64,000 nt of DNA from Sulfurovum zhangzhouensis. GTDB taxonomy: Bacteria; Campylobacterota; Campylobacteria; Campylobacterales; Sulfurovaceae. Position numbers and translations under genes: made by a program. Under the pieces are notes generated by a model. It saw only the letters and a program-made list of their open reading frames with translations. It did no database searches and was not told the DNA's origin. The stretch is taken from the NCBI RefSeq assembly GCF_030347965.1, contig NZ_JAQIBD010000001.1, forward strand, positions 372,001-436,000. Reading direction: 5' to 3'. Below, piece by piece: positions 44,643 to 53,229 of this stretch. Each line of letters opens with the position of its first letter. Position 1 is the stretch's first letter.

Positions 44643-46094
44643 CTAGGAACTACAACTGAGCTTCTTGTTCTTAAACTCCTCAGGTGTTGCACCTGCCCAT
44701 CTTTCACACTCAGGATGCTCATCATAAGGTGACTGGGCAAGTTTGAAGAGTTGATCGACTATACTGAAGTCTCCTTGATTGGCTGCTGTGATCGCTTCTT
44801 GAAGCATATAGTTTTTGAGTACATACTTTGGATTGGTACGCTGCATATTTTGATGACGTTCTTCTGTTGTAGATGTATTCTGAGTCAATCTCTCATCATA
44901 GGCATCCAGCCAATCATGCATCGGTTGATGATAGAGTCCCACTTTAAGTATCTCTTTTCTATCTCCATTATAGTGACTGAGTGTTCTGAAAAAGAGCGTA
45001 TAGTCCACACTTAACCCCTGCATCATACCAAGTAGATGACTGACAAGGTCTATATCATCTTGCTCAAGCTTATCCAGCCCGAGCTTTTTACCCATGCGGT
45101 AGAGGTAGTGCTGTGTATAGAGCCTTGCATAATGTTTATCCAATATCTGTGACATACGTTCTTCATCTGCCAATGGTGAAAGTGCCACCATCAATGCTCT
45201 AAGATTCCACTCTCCTATATTAGGTTGGCTTCCAAAGCTGTAACGTCCATAAGTATCTGTATGGTTACAGATATTTCTAAAATCATAGTCATCCAAAAAT
45301 GCATACGGACCATAGTCGATGGTAAGACCATGGATAGACATGTTGTCAGTATTCATTACACCATGGTTGAAACCGACTGCCTGCCACTGTGCCATCAACA
45401 TCGCTGTTTTTCCTACAACCTCTGTAAAAAAAAGCTCATAGACATTCTCTTCACCAATCAAATGAGGGTAAGATTCAGCGATCGCATAATCAGCCAAAGC
45501 TTTGAGCTCTACATACTTTTTATGATGCGCAAAGTACTCAAAGGTGCCAAAACGTACCCATGACGGGGAGACACGAAGTACGATTGCCCCCTTCTCCCAT
45601 TCACCTCTATAAACAGAATGGCCTGAACCTATAAGTGCCAAGGCCCTGGTAGTAGGGATACCCAGTCCATTCATTGCTTCACTCATCAGATATTCACGAA
45701 TAGAAGAACGCAATACCGCCCTACCATCCCCATCACGTGAATACTTCGTAAGCCCTGCACCTTTGAGCTGAAGATGTTGGTTACCCATCGGTGTAGCAAT
45801 CGTACCGATATTAACTGCCCGGCCGTCTCCCAAACGTTCTACGAAAAAGCCGAACTGATGTCCGGCATAACACATGGCAAAAGGATCACTTCCCTCCAGC
45901 TCTAATGCACCATTCACAAACTCTACAAAATGTTCGGTATCCAGTTCATCCTGATCAATATCCAGCTGTTCGGCGATCTCGGGATTGGCATGAATCAAGT
46001 AAGCACTTTGCAGTGGTGAGGGCTTTACTCTATCATAACAAAGTGCCGGAAGTTCCAAATAAGGGTTGGTTAATTGTATCTCTTTTAATTTCAT
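44643..46094 (-). CDS. selO: SelO/YdiU-family protein adenylyltransferase (UPF0061)
   Basis: The protein (483 aa) is a pseudokinase-fold enzyme known to transfer AMP from ATP to protein hydroxyls. Signatures are FAMCYAGHQFGFFVERLGDGRAVNIG, HLQLKGAGLTKYSRDGDGRAVLRSSIREYLMSEAM and NHGVMNTDNMSIHGLTIDYGPYAFLDDYD. The length matches the family. The C-terminus ends in NKKLSCSS; E. coli-type SelO has a conserved C-terminal selenocysteine or cysteine there, represented here by Cys in LSCSS. Confidence 0.93.
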   Translation of the reverse strand: MKLKEIQLTNPYLELPALCYDRVKPSPLQSAYLIHANPEIAEQLDIDQDELDTEHFVEFVNGALELEGSDPFAMCYAGHQFGFFVERLGDGRAVNIGTIATPMGNQHLQLKGAGLTKYSRDGDGRAVLRSSIREYLMSEAMNGLGIPTTRALALIGSGHSVYRGEWEKGAIVLRVSPSWVRFGTFEYFAHHKKYVELKALADYAIAESYPHLIGEENVYELFFTEVVGKTAMLMAQWQAVGFNHGVMNTDNMSIHGLTIDYGPYAFLDDYDFRNICNHTDTYGRYSFGSQPNIGEWNLRALMVALSPLADEERMSQILDKHYARLYTQHYLYRMGKKLGLDKLEQDDIDLVSHLLGMMQGLSVDYTLFFRTLSHYNGDRKEILKVGLYHQPMHDWLDAYDERLTQNTSTTEERHQNMQRTNPKYVLKNYMLQEAITAANQGDFSIVDQLFKLAQSPYDEHPECERWAGATPEEFKNKKLSCSS

Positions 46095-46144
46095 GCGGCT
46101 ATTCTACCTATGCTTACTTTGAAATGACTTAAGCCAAATCGGGA

Positions 46145-46150
46145 TATAAT
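46145..46150 (+). promoter_or_regulatory. -10 box of yebC
   Basis: TATAAT ends 32 bases before the yebC ATG. TTGAAA occurs at a 20-base spacing, too long to be a confident -35. Confidence 0.5.
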
Positions 46151-46182
46151 CACGACAATAATTCACGATGAAGGAAACACTT

Positions 46183-46923
46183 ATGGGTAGAGCGTTTGAG
46201 TACCGTAAAGCAGCAAAAATGAAAAGATGGGGTGCAATGTCCCGTATCTTCCCAAAATTGGGTAAAAGTATCACTATGGCAGCCAAAGAGGGAGGTTCGG
46301 CTGATCCTGATATGAACTCCAAGCTTCGTACAGCGATCCTCAATGCAAAAGCGCAGAATATGCCGAAAGACAACATCGATGCAGCAATCAAAAGAGCCTT
46401 TGAAAAAAATGCAGCAGACTTCAAAGAGATCACTTATGATATCAAAGCACCATATGGTGTACAGATCGTCGTAGAATGTGCAACTGATAATAACACAAGA
46501 ACAGTTGCAAACGTCAAAGCGATCGTCAATAAAAACGGCGGCGAGATGCTTACATCAGGATCACTTAGCTTTATGTTCACACGCAAATCTATCTTCACTT
46601 TTGATAAGACACCGGATATGGATATCGAAGAGCTTGAGCTTGAACTTATCGATTATGGTCTTGAAGAGATCGAAGAAGATGTAGAACCTCAAGAGAATGG
46701 CGATGACAAAACGATCATCAGGATCTATGGTGAATTCACTTCATTTGGCGAACTGAGTAAAGCACTTGAAGAAAGAGGAATCGAAGTGACCAAAGCATCA
46801 CTTGAATATATTGCCAATGCACCAATCGATCTTAGTGATGAACAAATGGAAGCAGTTGAAACACTCATCGACAAACTCGAAGAGGATGATGACGTACAAC
46901 ACGTTTACACAAACATCAACTAA
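46183..46923 (+). CDS. YebC/PmpR-family protein (translation/transcription regulator)
   Basis: The protein (246 aa) begins [28 protein letters not shown], the campylobacterial variant of the YebC start. It continues with [64 protein letters not shown] and GSLSFMF. YebC proteins act as transcriptional regulators in some bacteria and, more recently, as factors that help ribosomes through proline stretches. AAGGA fits ATG 46183 rather than an earlier frame start at 46168. It is followed by a strong hairpin. Confidence 0.94.
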   Translation: MGRAFEYRKAAKMKRWGAMSRIFPKLGKSITMAAKEGGSADPDMNSKLRTAILNAKAQNMPKDNIDAAIKRAFEKNAADFKEITYDIKAPYGVQIVVECATDNNTRTVANVKAIVNKNGGEMLTSGSLSFMFTRKSIFTFDKTPDMDIEELELELIDYGLEEIEEDVEPQENGDDKTIIRIYGEFTSFGELSKALEERGIEVTKASLEYIANAPIDLSDEQMEAVETLIDKLEEDDDVQHVYTNIN

Positions 46924-46935
46924 TTTACTTCTATT

Positions 46936-46961
46936 ATGTGTTACATTTTCATGTAACACAT
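46936..46961 (+). terminator. Terminator after yebC
   Basis: A perfect 10-bp stem (ATGTGTTACA/TGTAACACAT) with a 6-base loop begins 13 bases after the yebC stop and is followed by TCTTCTAAT. The position and symmetry fit a terminator; the U-tract is modest. Confidence 0.65.
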
Positions 46962-47039
46962 TCTTCTAATATATCATTCTTCCAACAAAAATACTAAAAT
47001 CCAATAAAGTACCCTACAGCTTTCTTATCCAATGTAAAA

Positions 47040-47066
47040 CCTTATAAAGTTATATATTTTATAAGG
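47040..47066. repeat. 27-bp palindromic element, copy 1
   Basis: CCTTATAAA, a 9-base centre and TTTATAAGG. The same 9+9+9 layout occurs at 47574-47600, so it is a repeated element rather than a lone hairpin. Confidence 0.7.
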
Positions 47067-47130
47067 CTTGGAAAAGAAGACATTTTTGATATACTTTATC
47101 ATATTGATAATATTGCAATAAAGGTACATA

Positions 47131-47508
47131 ATGTCCAAATTATTCATTATTAACATAATCGTAGGAAGTTTATATGGTTTTCTTCTATATCCAATGATAT
47201 GGGTATTCTCTGATTTTGGTGGTCTTGGTTTTACTGGGCAATTAATCACTGGATTATTTTTTTCAATTCCTTTAATGGTGATAATGTGGATAGAAACTGT
47301 AAAAATGAATAATAAATCTATTTTATTGTTGGGAGGTCCTCTATTATCAGTTTCAACCGCTTTGAACGTTTTTCACTTTGCAGCCTTGATAGGAGAGGAA
47401 CCGTCCTCTACCTTATATAAAGCAATACCATATGTATTAGCTTATATATTATTCTTTTCTCTTTTACAATCATTTATGTATGATACTAGGAATCAAAATA
47501 AAACTTAA
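47131..47508 (+). CDS. Orphan small membrane protein, unknown function
   Basis: Not recognised. The 125 residues form four hydrophobic helices: about 3-25 (IINIIVGSLYGFLLYPMIWVF), 32-54, 62-85 and 97-115 (YVLAYILFFSLLQSFMY). A good AAAGGT ribosome site precedes the ATG. The gene is more AT-rich than its neighbours, lies alone, and is bracketed by 27-bp palindromes (47040 and 47574), which suggests acquisition as a cassette. Confidence 0.72.
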   Translation: MSKLFIINIIVGSLYGFLLYPMIWVFSDFGGLGFTGQLITGLFFSIPLMVIMWIETVKMNNKSILLLGGPLLSVSTALNVFHFAALIGEEPSSTLYKAIPYVLAYILFFSLLQSFMYDTRNQNKT

Positions 47509-47573
47509 AATCCAGAGAGGACTTCAGGGTAACAGAAAAACAAAGGCCTAAGTTTTTTACATTGACTCAAAAA

Positions 47574-47600
47574 CCTTATAATCTAACATATTTTATAAGG
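47574..47600. repeat. 27-bp palindromic element, copy 2
   Basis: CCTTATAAT, a 9-base centre and TTTATAAGG; the arms are nearly identical to copy 1 and in the same 27-bp layout. Confidence 0.7.
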
Positions 47601-47654
47601 TTAAACGCTATAGCGACGTTTGCAGGTCATAAATCTATACCCTTCAATAGAAAA

Positions 47655-47678
47655 CCTTATACAATGTTCTATATAGGG
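47655..47678. repeat. Degenerate palindromic element, copy 3
   Basis: AAAACCTTATA followed 10 bases later by TATAGGG: a shortened, imperfect version of the two upstream elements. Confidence 0.45.
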
Positions 47679-47688
47679 ATGTTTTATA

Positions 47689-47880
47689 ATGAAAACTATA
47701 AAAGAAAACATAAAGCTAAAAAGAGTTTAAAAATCCGCAAACTAAAGATGTTGGACAAGAGATTACTGTAACGTCAATGAAGGTAGTCTACATTCCAAAT
47801 CAGGAGATTATGTATTAGTATGCCCAAATGGGCATACCTTTATCGGAAAAATAAAAAGGGAAGAGGGAATTAAGGGTTAA
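47689..47880 (+). pseudogene. Decayed small gene with PGDYG-like motif (two frameshifts)
   Basis: From ATG 47689 (GGGA 9 bases upstream) the frame reads MKTIKENIKLK, then must shift by one base (near the A5 run at 47718-47722) to read EFKNPQTKDVGQEITVTS, and shift back near 47775 to read NEGSLHSKSGDYVLVCPNGHTFIGKIK to a stop at 47880. The KSGDYVLVCPNGHTF stretch resembles the PGDYG family (phage and bacterial small proteins). Two opposite one-base shifts restore one coherent frame of about 63 residues, which is hard to get by chance. Read errors could also explain it. Confidence 0.45.
47818..47837. repeat. Perfect 8-bp inverted repeat in the decayed gene
   Basis: GTATGCCC-AAAT-GGGCATAC. It overlaps the LVCPNGHT codons. 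A terminator role is possible, but no T-tract follows on either strand. Confidence 0.45.
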
Positions 47881-47882
47881 AA

Positions 47883-48020
47883 TTAATAAAATGTCATTAA
47901 TAAATGTGGAGAATCTTCATCGATATATATTCCCGCATCTTCATACTGTGCCATATGGTGTGCTGAAAGCGATGAAGCTAAACCTAAAACAAGTAACATT
48001 ACAAGTGTAATTTTTTTCAT
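47883..48020 (-). CDS. 45-residue secreted peptide
   Basis: An ATG at 48020 with AAAGGA 6 bases upstream opens 45 codons. Residues 1-20 form a textbook Sec signal peptide (MKKITLVMLLVLGLASSLSA, cleavage after SLSA). The mature part is only 25 residues, acidic and aromatic (HHMAQYEDAGIYIDEDSPHLL). Good ribosome site, signal peptide and clean stop make a real gene likely. The HHM start of the mature peptide could bind metal. The role is unknown; no neighbour gives a clue. Confidence 0.7.
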   Translation of the reverse strand: MKKITLVMLLVLGLASSLSAHHMAQYEDAGIYIDEDSPHLLMTFY

Positions 48021-48144
48021 ATTTAATCCTTTCTTTATATAGATAAGAAAGTATAAAGTGTGTTTGTTACCCGGATGTTACTTGAAAAGATTTTTAATAA
48101 AAGAGTCGTATGATCAGAGAAGAAGTCTCTTCTCTGAAAAGAGT

Positions 48145-49740
48145 TTATGCACCATGTGTAGCTACGAAAGCTTCATAGTCACCTTCAAAGTCAATTACTG
48201 TACCGTCTTCTTTAAGTTTGATAATACGGTTTGCAAATGCATCGATCAGTTCACGGTCGTGTGTCACACAGATCACACCACCCTGATAAGCATGTAGTGC
48301 TTCACCCAGCGCTACGATCGCTTCAAGGTCAAGGTGGTTGTTTGGTTCATCCATCACAAGGAAATTGGCACTGTCCATCATCATTTTAGAAAGCATCACA
48401 CGGTGTTTTTCACCACCTGAACACGCATCAACTTTTTTCTTTTGTTCTTCACCTGTAAAGAGCATACGGCCAAGTGTTTTACGGATATCATCGATATGCC
48501 ATTTTGGATCAAAGCCTTGGATCCATTGAGGAAGTTCTATATCCCCTGTTACGATATCAGTAGTATTTTGCGGGAAATAGCTAGTAGAGATTGTCTGTCC
48601 CCAATTATAGCTTCCGCTATCTGCATTGAGTTTGCCCATCAATATCTCAAGCAATGTTGTTTTACCTGCACCGTTAGAACCAATCAATGCGATTCTATCA
48701 CCCTTATTTACTTTGAAACTGATATTTTCAAGTACTTTCTCATCACCATAGCTTTTAGAGATATCTGTTACTTCAAGTACCTCATTACCAATGTCACGGT
48801 GCGGTTTGAACATAATAGACGGGTCACGTCTGGAGGAAAGTTTGATCTCCTGGATATCAAGTTTATCCAACTGTTTCTGACGGCTGGTAGCTTGTTTTGC
48901 TTTTGATGCATTTGCTGAGAATCTAGCGATAAATTTCTCAAGCTCCTCTTTTTCTTTCATTGCTTTGCTTCTATCTGTTTCAGCCTGTTTGGCGATCAGG
49001 TTTGCTGCAATATACCAGTCATCATAGTTCCCGGTAAATTCACGGATATTCTGGAAATCCAGATCCAGGATATGTGTTACGACTCCATTAAGGAAGTGTC
49101 TATCGTGAGAGATAACCACCATCGTACCCTCATGACGCTTCAGCTCCTCTTCAAGCCAGCCGATCGTTTCGATATCAAGGTTGTTGGTAGGCTCATCAAG
49201 CAATAAGATATCAGGCTTGAGGAAAAGTACCTGTGCAAGCAAGATCTTGAACTTGTCTCCGCCAGTGATCGAACTCATAAGATCATCATGTTGACTAGCC
49301 GGGAATCCAAGTGCCTCTAGCAATTTTTCGATATGTACATCAGACTCATAGGTTGGATCTTCATCTGCACAGATCATTTCAAGCTCTGCTAGACGGTTAT
49401 TGACTTCATCGCTCTCGAAATCACCTTCCATATAGAGCTTCTCTTTTTCTTTTTGTGCCTCATAGAGTTTTTTGTTTCCGTAAAGTACGGCATCTTTGAG
49501 TGTAAAATTTTCAAAAGCATACTGGTTTTGTCCAAGCACCCCAAGTCTAAGTCCCGGTTGTATCTGTACTTCACCGTCACTTGGCTCTATTTCACCTGAT
49601 AGGATCTTTAAAAATGTCGATTTCCCTGCACCATTAGCACCAATAAGCCCATAGCGCTTACCTACATCCAACGTAATATTAATCTTATCAAATAGTACTC
49701 GTTTTCCATAGCGTTGTGTTAAGTTGACTGTACTAAGCAT
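48145..49740 (-). CDS. ABC-F family ribosome-associated ATPase
   Basis: The protein (531 aa) has two ABC ATPase domains joined by a charged linker (about 240-300) and no membrane segment. First domain: GANGAGKSTFLKIL, SSITGGDKFKILLAQVLF, ILLLDEPTNNLD. Second: GSNGAGKTTLLEIL, CSGGEKHRVMLSKMMM, FLVMDEPNNHLD. The wording FENFTLKDAVLYGNKKLYEAQKEKE matches the YbiT branch. ABC-F proteins act on stalled or initiating ribosomes. The first signature, TGGDK, is unusual against the LSGGE norm. AAGGA lies 6 bases before the ATG. Confidence 0.94.
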   Translation of the reverse strand: MLSTVNLTQRYGKRVLFDKINITLDVGKRYGLIGANGAGKSTFLKILSGEIEPSDGEVQIQPGLRLGVLGQNQYAFENFTLKDAVLYGNKKLYEAQKEKEKLYMEGDFESDEVNNRLAELEMICADEDPTYESDVHIEKLLEALGFPASQHDDLMSSITGGDKFKILLAQVLFLKPDILLLDEPTNNLDIETIGWLEEELKRHEGTMVVISHDRHFLNGVVTHILDLDFQNIREFTGNYDDWYIAANLIAKQAETDRSKAMKEKEELEKFIARFSANASKAKQATSRQKQLDKLDIQEIKLSSRRDPSIMFKPHRDIGNEVLEVTDISKSYGDEKVLENISFKVNKGDRIALIGSNGAGKTTLLEILMGKLNADSGSYNWGQTISTSYFPQNTTDIVTGDIELPQWIQGFDPKWHIDDIRKTLGRMLFTGEEQKKKVDACSGGEKHRVMLSKMMMDSANFLVMDEPNNHLDLEAIVALGEALHAYQGGVICVTHDRELIDAFANRIIKLKEDGTVIDFEGDYEAFVATHGA

Positions 49741-49789
49741 CTCTATTCCTTACTTTAAATAATAATTGGTCGAATTTTAACATAAAAAG

Positions 49790-50140
49790 TCAAGAAATCA
49801 ATTCAATTACTTTTTCAAGCGGACGTCCGATCACTGCTTTACCGTCTTTTATCACGATTGGTCTTTCGATCAACTTCGGGTTAGCTACCATCGCTTCTAT
49901 GAGTTTTTCATCATTCTTCTCCTCAGCAAGATTCAACTCTTTATAGACATCTTCTTTGGTACGCATCAACTCTCTTGGTGCAATTCCCAACATCTTCAGA
50001 ACATCTTTGAGCTCTTCTTTTGTCGGAGGGGTATCAAGGTATTTGATCACCTCTGCATCTATTCCCTTTTCTTCAAGCAGATTAAACGTGTCTCTTGACT
50101 TGCTGCATCTTGGATTGTGCCAGATTGTTACGTTTGCCAT
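49790..50140 (-). CDS. ArsC-family arsenate reductase (glutaredoxin type)
   Basis: The protein (116 aa) has the catalytic cysteine Cys12 in WHNPRCSKSRDTFNLL, the YLDTPPTKEELKDVLKMLGI segment, and NPKLIERPIVIKDGKAVIGRP with the arsenate-binding arginines. This is classic ArsC. Related Spx/YffB proteins share the fold, but the C-terminal RPIVI..GRP fits ArsC. No ars operon surrounds it, so it may act in general redox. A strong AAAAGGA site precedes the ATG. Confidence 0.9.
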   Translation of the reverse strand: MANVTIWHNPRCSKSRDTFNLLEEKGIDAEVIKYLDTPPTKEELKDVLKMLGIAPRELMRTKEDVYKELNLAEEKNDEKLIEAMVANPKLIERPIVIKDGKAVIGRPLEKVIELIS

Positions 50141-50167
50141 AAATATTCCTTTTTATATTTTATTTGA

Positions 50168-50980
50168 TTATGAATGAAGTGTGAGTATCTCTTGATCTAC
50201 ACCCTTGATCACATCCATATCTCTTTTGTCATAAAAAATATTTGAGAGTAAAAAACGCAGTGCATTGAGTCTTGCACGTTTTTTATCATCTGCTTGCAGT
50301 TCTATCCACGGTACGACAAGCGTTCCTGAAAGATCAAACATCTTATCGCGATATTGCTCATATGTATCATGTACTTTAAGTGATTTATAGTCAATATCAG
50401 AGAGTTTCCAGTTCTTAAGTGGATCTTTTTCCCTTTGTTTGATACGTCTTTCCTGTGTCTCTTTTGTGATATTCATATAAAACTTAAAAACCATCATATT
50501 ATCATCTACAAGCATCTTCTCCACTTCATTTACCTGCCGATAGAAATGATCATGCTGCTCTTGCGTACAAAAACCCAATACCTGCTCTATACCTGCCCTG
50601 TTATACCATGATCTATCAAAAAATACGATCTCTCCAGCATTAGGCAATTGTTTGATATGACGTTGAAAATACCACTGTCCCAATTCCTCAGAGTTTGGTT
50701 TTGGTAGTGCAACCGTACGTGTCTCCCTGGGATTAAGGTAGGTAGTGAACTCTTTAATCGTAGAGCTTTTTCCTGACATATCCATCCCTTCGAAAATCAC
50801 TAACAAACGTTTATTGTTTTTGATGGTCCACACTTGAAGCTTGACCAGTTCATGCTGTAATCTATAAAGCTCTTTTTCATAAAAACTCCGCTTTATACGG
50901 CCGCTTTTTTTAAACACTTTGGAATGTTTTTTCGTATGCTCTGTCAATTGGTCCGAAAATTTGGCTATCTGTGCTTTCAC
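50168..50980 (-). CDS. Polyphosphate kinase 2
   Basis: The protein (270 aa) is a one-domain PPK2, which moves phosphate between polyphosphate and nucleotides. Walker A is FEGMDMSGKSSTIKEF, less usual than the common GRDAAGKGG. LPKPNSEELGQWYFQRHIKQLPNAGEIVFFDRSWYNRAGIEQVLGF (Walker B/lid) and KDPLKNWKLSDID follow. The direction (ATP or ADP making) cannot be told from sequence alone. It starts at GTG 50980, overlapping the rmuC stop as GTGA. Confidence 0.92.
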   Translation of the reverse strand: MKAQIAKFSDQLTEHTKKHSKVFKKSGRIKRSFYEKELYRLQHELVKLQVWTIKNNKRLLVIFEGMDMSGKSSTIKEFTTYLNPRETRTVALPKPNSEELGQWYFQRHIKQLPNAGEIVFFDRSWYNRAGIEQVLGFCTQEQHDHFYRQVNEVEKMLVDDNMMVFKFYMNITKETQERRIKQREKDPLKNWKLSDIDYKSLKVHDTYEQYRDKMFDLSGTLVVPWIELQADDKKRARLNALRFLLSNIFYDKRDMDVIKGVDQEILTLHS

Positions 50981-52524
50981 TTCATATCCTTATGTATTTC
51001 TCTTGGAATCTTCTTACTGGTTTGTGCTCCAAGCTCTTTGAGCTGTTCCACCTGTCTCACAAGGTTGCCTTTGCCGTCACTAAGTTTACTTCTTGCGGCA
51101 TTAAAACTGTTTTGAACCATATCAATCTGTTTGGATATCTTAACCAAGTCTTCTGAAAATCCGACAAATTTATCATACATTGCACCAGCACGTCTTGCGA
51201 TCTCTTTGGCATTCTGATTTTGCCGTTCATGTTTCCATACATTCTCCACTGCACGCATCGCTACAAGCAGTGTCGTCGGTCCGACTAAAAGGATCTTCTT
51301 TTTAAATGCCTCATCATACAAAGAGCTATCATGTTCCAAAGCAACCGCCAATGCACCTTCAATAGGCATAAACATAAAGATAAAGTCCAGAGTTTGTACT
51401 TCTTTTAATCGCTCATAGTTTTTTGCTGCAAGAAGGTTAACATGAGCCCTGATCGAGTCTAAATGAGACTTTAGATAACTTGCTTTTTTCACTTCATCGT
51501 GTGCATTGATATATCGCTCGTATGCCACCAAAGAAGTTTTTGCATCGATAATGAGATCACGTGCATCGGGAAGGTGTACAATCACATCCGGTCTAAGGAC
51601 ATCGCCATCCTCTGTACTCAAACTTACTTCACGTTCAAACTCATATCCTTTTCGAAGCCCTGAAGCTTCAAGAACATGTTCTAACACCATCTCTCCCCAT
51701 ACACCCTGTTTTTTACTCTCACCCTTGAGCGCTTTGGTAAGATTGATAGCATCCTGACTGATCTTTTGATTGAGCTCTTTTAGGGAATGAATCTCATTTT
51801 TCAAAACTGCCCGATCCTGACTCTCTGCATTATAAGTATCAGAGACCTGTTTTTTAAACTCTGCAATCTGTATTTGTAAAGGTTTGATCATGTTATCCAA
51901 GTTCTCTTTGGAAAATTCGGCAAATTTCTGAGAGTTGCCTTCAAAGACTTTTTTTGCCAATGCTTCAAACTCATTCTTAAGCTCTTGCTTATGAGCCTTC
52001 ATAAGCTCCATTTGGTTGGTCGCATGTCTTGTTTCACTCTCAAGCTTGGTAAGAAGCCTTGCATTATTAGTATGATACTTGCTATTGTCTTCTCTTAATT
52101 TTTCGTTCTGCTCCACCGCTACTTTATATTCTTGCAAAAGGTTGTCATACCTCTCTTCACTGTTTTGCAGTTTTACCGTGGTTTCACTTATCAGTTTTTC
52201 AAGAGTATTATGCCTATTATCCAACTCTGCCTTTGCATCTTGTAGTTGTTTCAAGGCCTCCTTTGTTTCCTTAAACTGCTGAAGCTCCTGTCTCTGACTT
52301 GCATCTCTAAGCTGATAGATCTGCAGTTCCTGTTCAAGTGTTGAGATCTTCTCATCCTTCTCACTATCTATCTGCCTAAGATCATAAAGTTTGTCTGCCA
52401 ACGTTTTGGATTTGGTTGAGAAAACGACCACAACAAGCACAATGATCAATAATACTACTATTGCTATGCCTATCAAAAGCATCAAAGCTGAATCATCTTG
52501 CATCTTTGCTAATAATCCGTTCAT
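50977..52524 (-). CDS. rmuC: DNA recombination protein RmuC
   Basis: The protein (515 aa from ATG 52524) has one N-terminal membrane helix (about 15-38), a long coiled coil (about 40-200), and a C-terminal RmuC nuclease-like domain: KGESKKQGVWGEMVLEHVLEASGLRKGYEFEREVSL, RPDVIVHLPDARDLIIDAKTSLVAYERYI and FIFMFMPIEGALAVALEHDSSLYDEAF. RmuC limits inversions at short repeats in E. coli. GGGGAG fits the ATG at 52524 rather than the GTG at 52527. It lies just after lolA. Confidence 0.93.
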   Translation of the reverse strand: MNGLLAKMQDDSALMLLIGIAIVVLLIIVLVVVVFSTKSKTLADKLYDLRQIDSEKDEKISTLEQELQIYQLRDASQRQELQQFKETKEALKQLQDAKAELDNRHNTLEKLISETTVKLQNSEERYDNLLQEYKVAVEQNEKLREDNSKYHTNNARLLTKLESETRHATNQMELMKAHKQELKNEFEALAKKVFEGNSQKFAEFSKENLDNMIKPLQIQIAEFKKQVSDTYNAESQDRAVLKNEIHSLKELNQKISQDAINLTKALKGESKKQGVWGEMVLEHVLEASGLRKGYEFEREVSLSTEDGDVLRPDVIVHLPDARDLIIDAKTSLVAYERYINAHDEVKKASYLKSHLDSIRAHVNLLAAKNYERLKEVQTLDFIFMFMPIEGALAVALEHDSSLYDEAFKKKILLVGPTTLLVAMRAVENVWKHERQNQNAKEIARRAGAMYDKFVGFSEDLVKISKQIDMVQNSFNAARSKLSDGKGNLVRQVEQLKELGAQTSKKIPREIHKDMK

Positions 52525-52526
52525 CA

Positions 52527-53057
52527 CTACTCCCCGATCACATCATAGGACTCAGGTGCCTCACAGAGTAAACTTTTCAGTGGCAGTTTCCCCTTACCAT
52601 AGTTCATTTTATCAAAAATAATCAACACTTCATTATCCAGATCATCATAATAAGCTACTCGCCATAGATGTTTTTTCGCATCAAGCTGTATCGTATAGTT
52701 CTTTCCTGCATACTTGGCAATAAATACGGTCTTCGTATCTTTATAAGGTTTTGCAGAGTTTAATATCTTGGCAAGATCAAAACCTTTTTCAATGAGATAA
52801 TAAGATACCTGTTCAAGATCATGGTCAACCACAGTAACATTTTCACCATTACTGCAGACCTCTTTACGTGTAGGCTCTTCATATACCCACTTTAACATCT
52901 TTTCATCTGAAAAGCGTACAGTTCCTTTATAATGAATCACTTTTTTATCAGGGTTGGTAATCCGCTGTTCAAAATCTGATTTAAAATTCTCAGGCACACT
53001 AATCGGAGATGCAGCCAATGCTCCCGACAGTATCAATAACGTCCATAATTGCTTCAT
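52527..53057 (-). CDS. lolA: Outer-membrane lipoprotein carrier LolA
   Basis: The protein (176 aa) has a signal peptide (MKQLWTLLILSGALAAS) and the LolA fold: FEQRITNPDKKVIHYKGTVRFSDEKMLKWVYEEPTRKEVCSNGENVTVVDHDLEQVSYYLIEK. LolA carries lipoproteins across the periplasm. Campylobacterota often lack LolB. It is separate from the LolA-like protein at 29677, so the window has two chaperones of this fold. It runs opposite to secA. Confidence 0.9.
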   Translation of the reverse strand: MKQLWTLLILSGALAASPISVPENFKSDFEQRITNPDKKVIHYKGTVRFSDEKMLKWVYEEPTRKEVCSNGENVTVVDHDLEQVSYYLIEKGFDLAKILNSAKPYKDTKTVFIAKYAGKNYTIQLDAKKHLWRVAYYDDLDNEVLIIFDKMNYGKGKLPLKSLLCEAPESYDVIGE

Positions 53058-53229
53058 TGCTATCCTTCAATGTACTTGGCTTATTTTATCCAAATAGCCT
53101 TGATAACATAGAAATCATCCCCTATTTTCTGGCTAAAAATCTACAACTTCTGCACTTTAAAGAGGATAACGACAAATTAACCACTTTTTAGATAGAATAA
53201 CTCCATTTTAAAACGGGGCTATACAAACC

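Larger units (their letters stand above)
47509..47688. other. AT-rich island segment without supported gene
   Basis: It contains the second and third palindromic elements. A reading frame across 47562-47771 exists but runs through the palindromes, lacks a ribosome site and is probably chance. Confidence 0.5.

Noticed and set aside
47562-47771. 69-codon frame on the plus strand
   Set aside because: It begins at TTG without a ribosome site, runs through two palindromic elements and reads as low-complexity Lys/Tyr; the frameshifted PGDYG-like reading explains the same DNA better.
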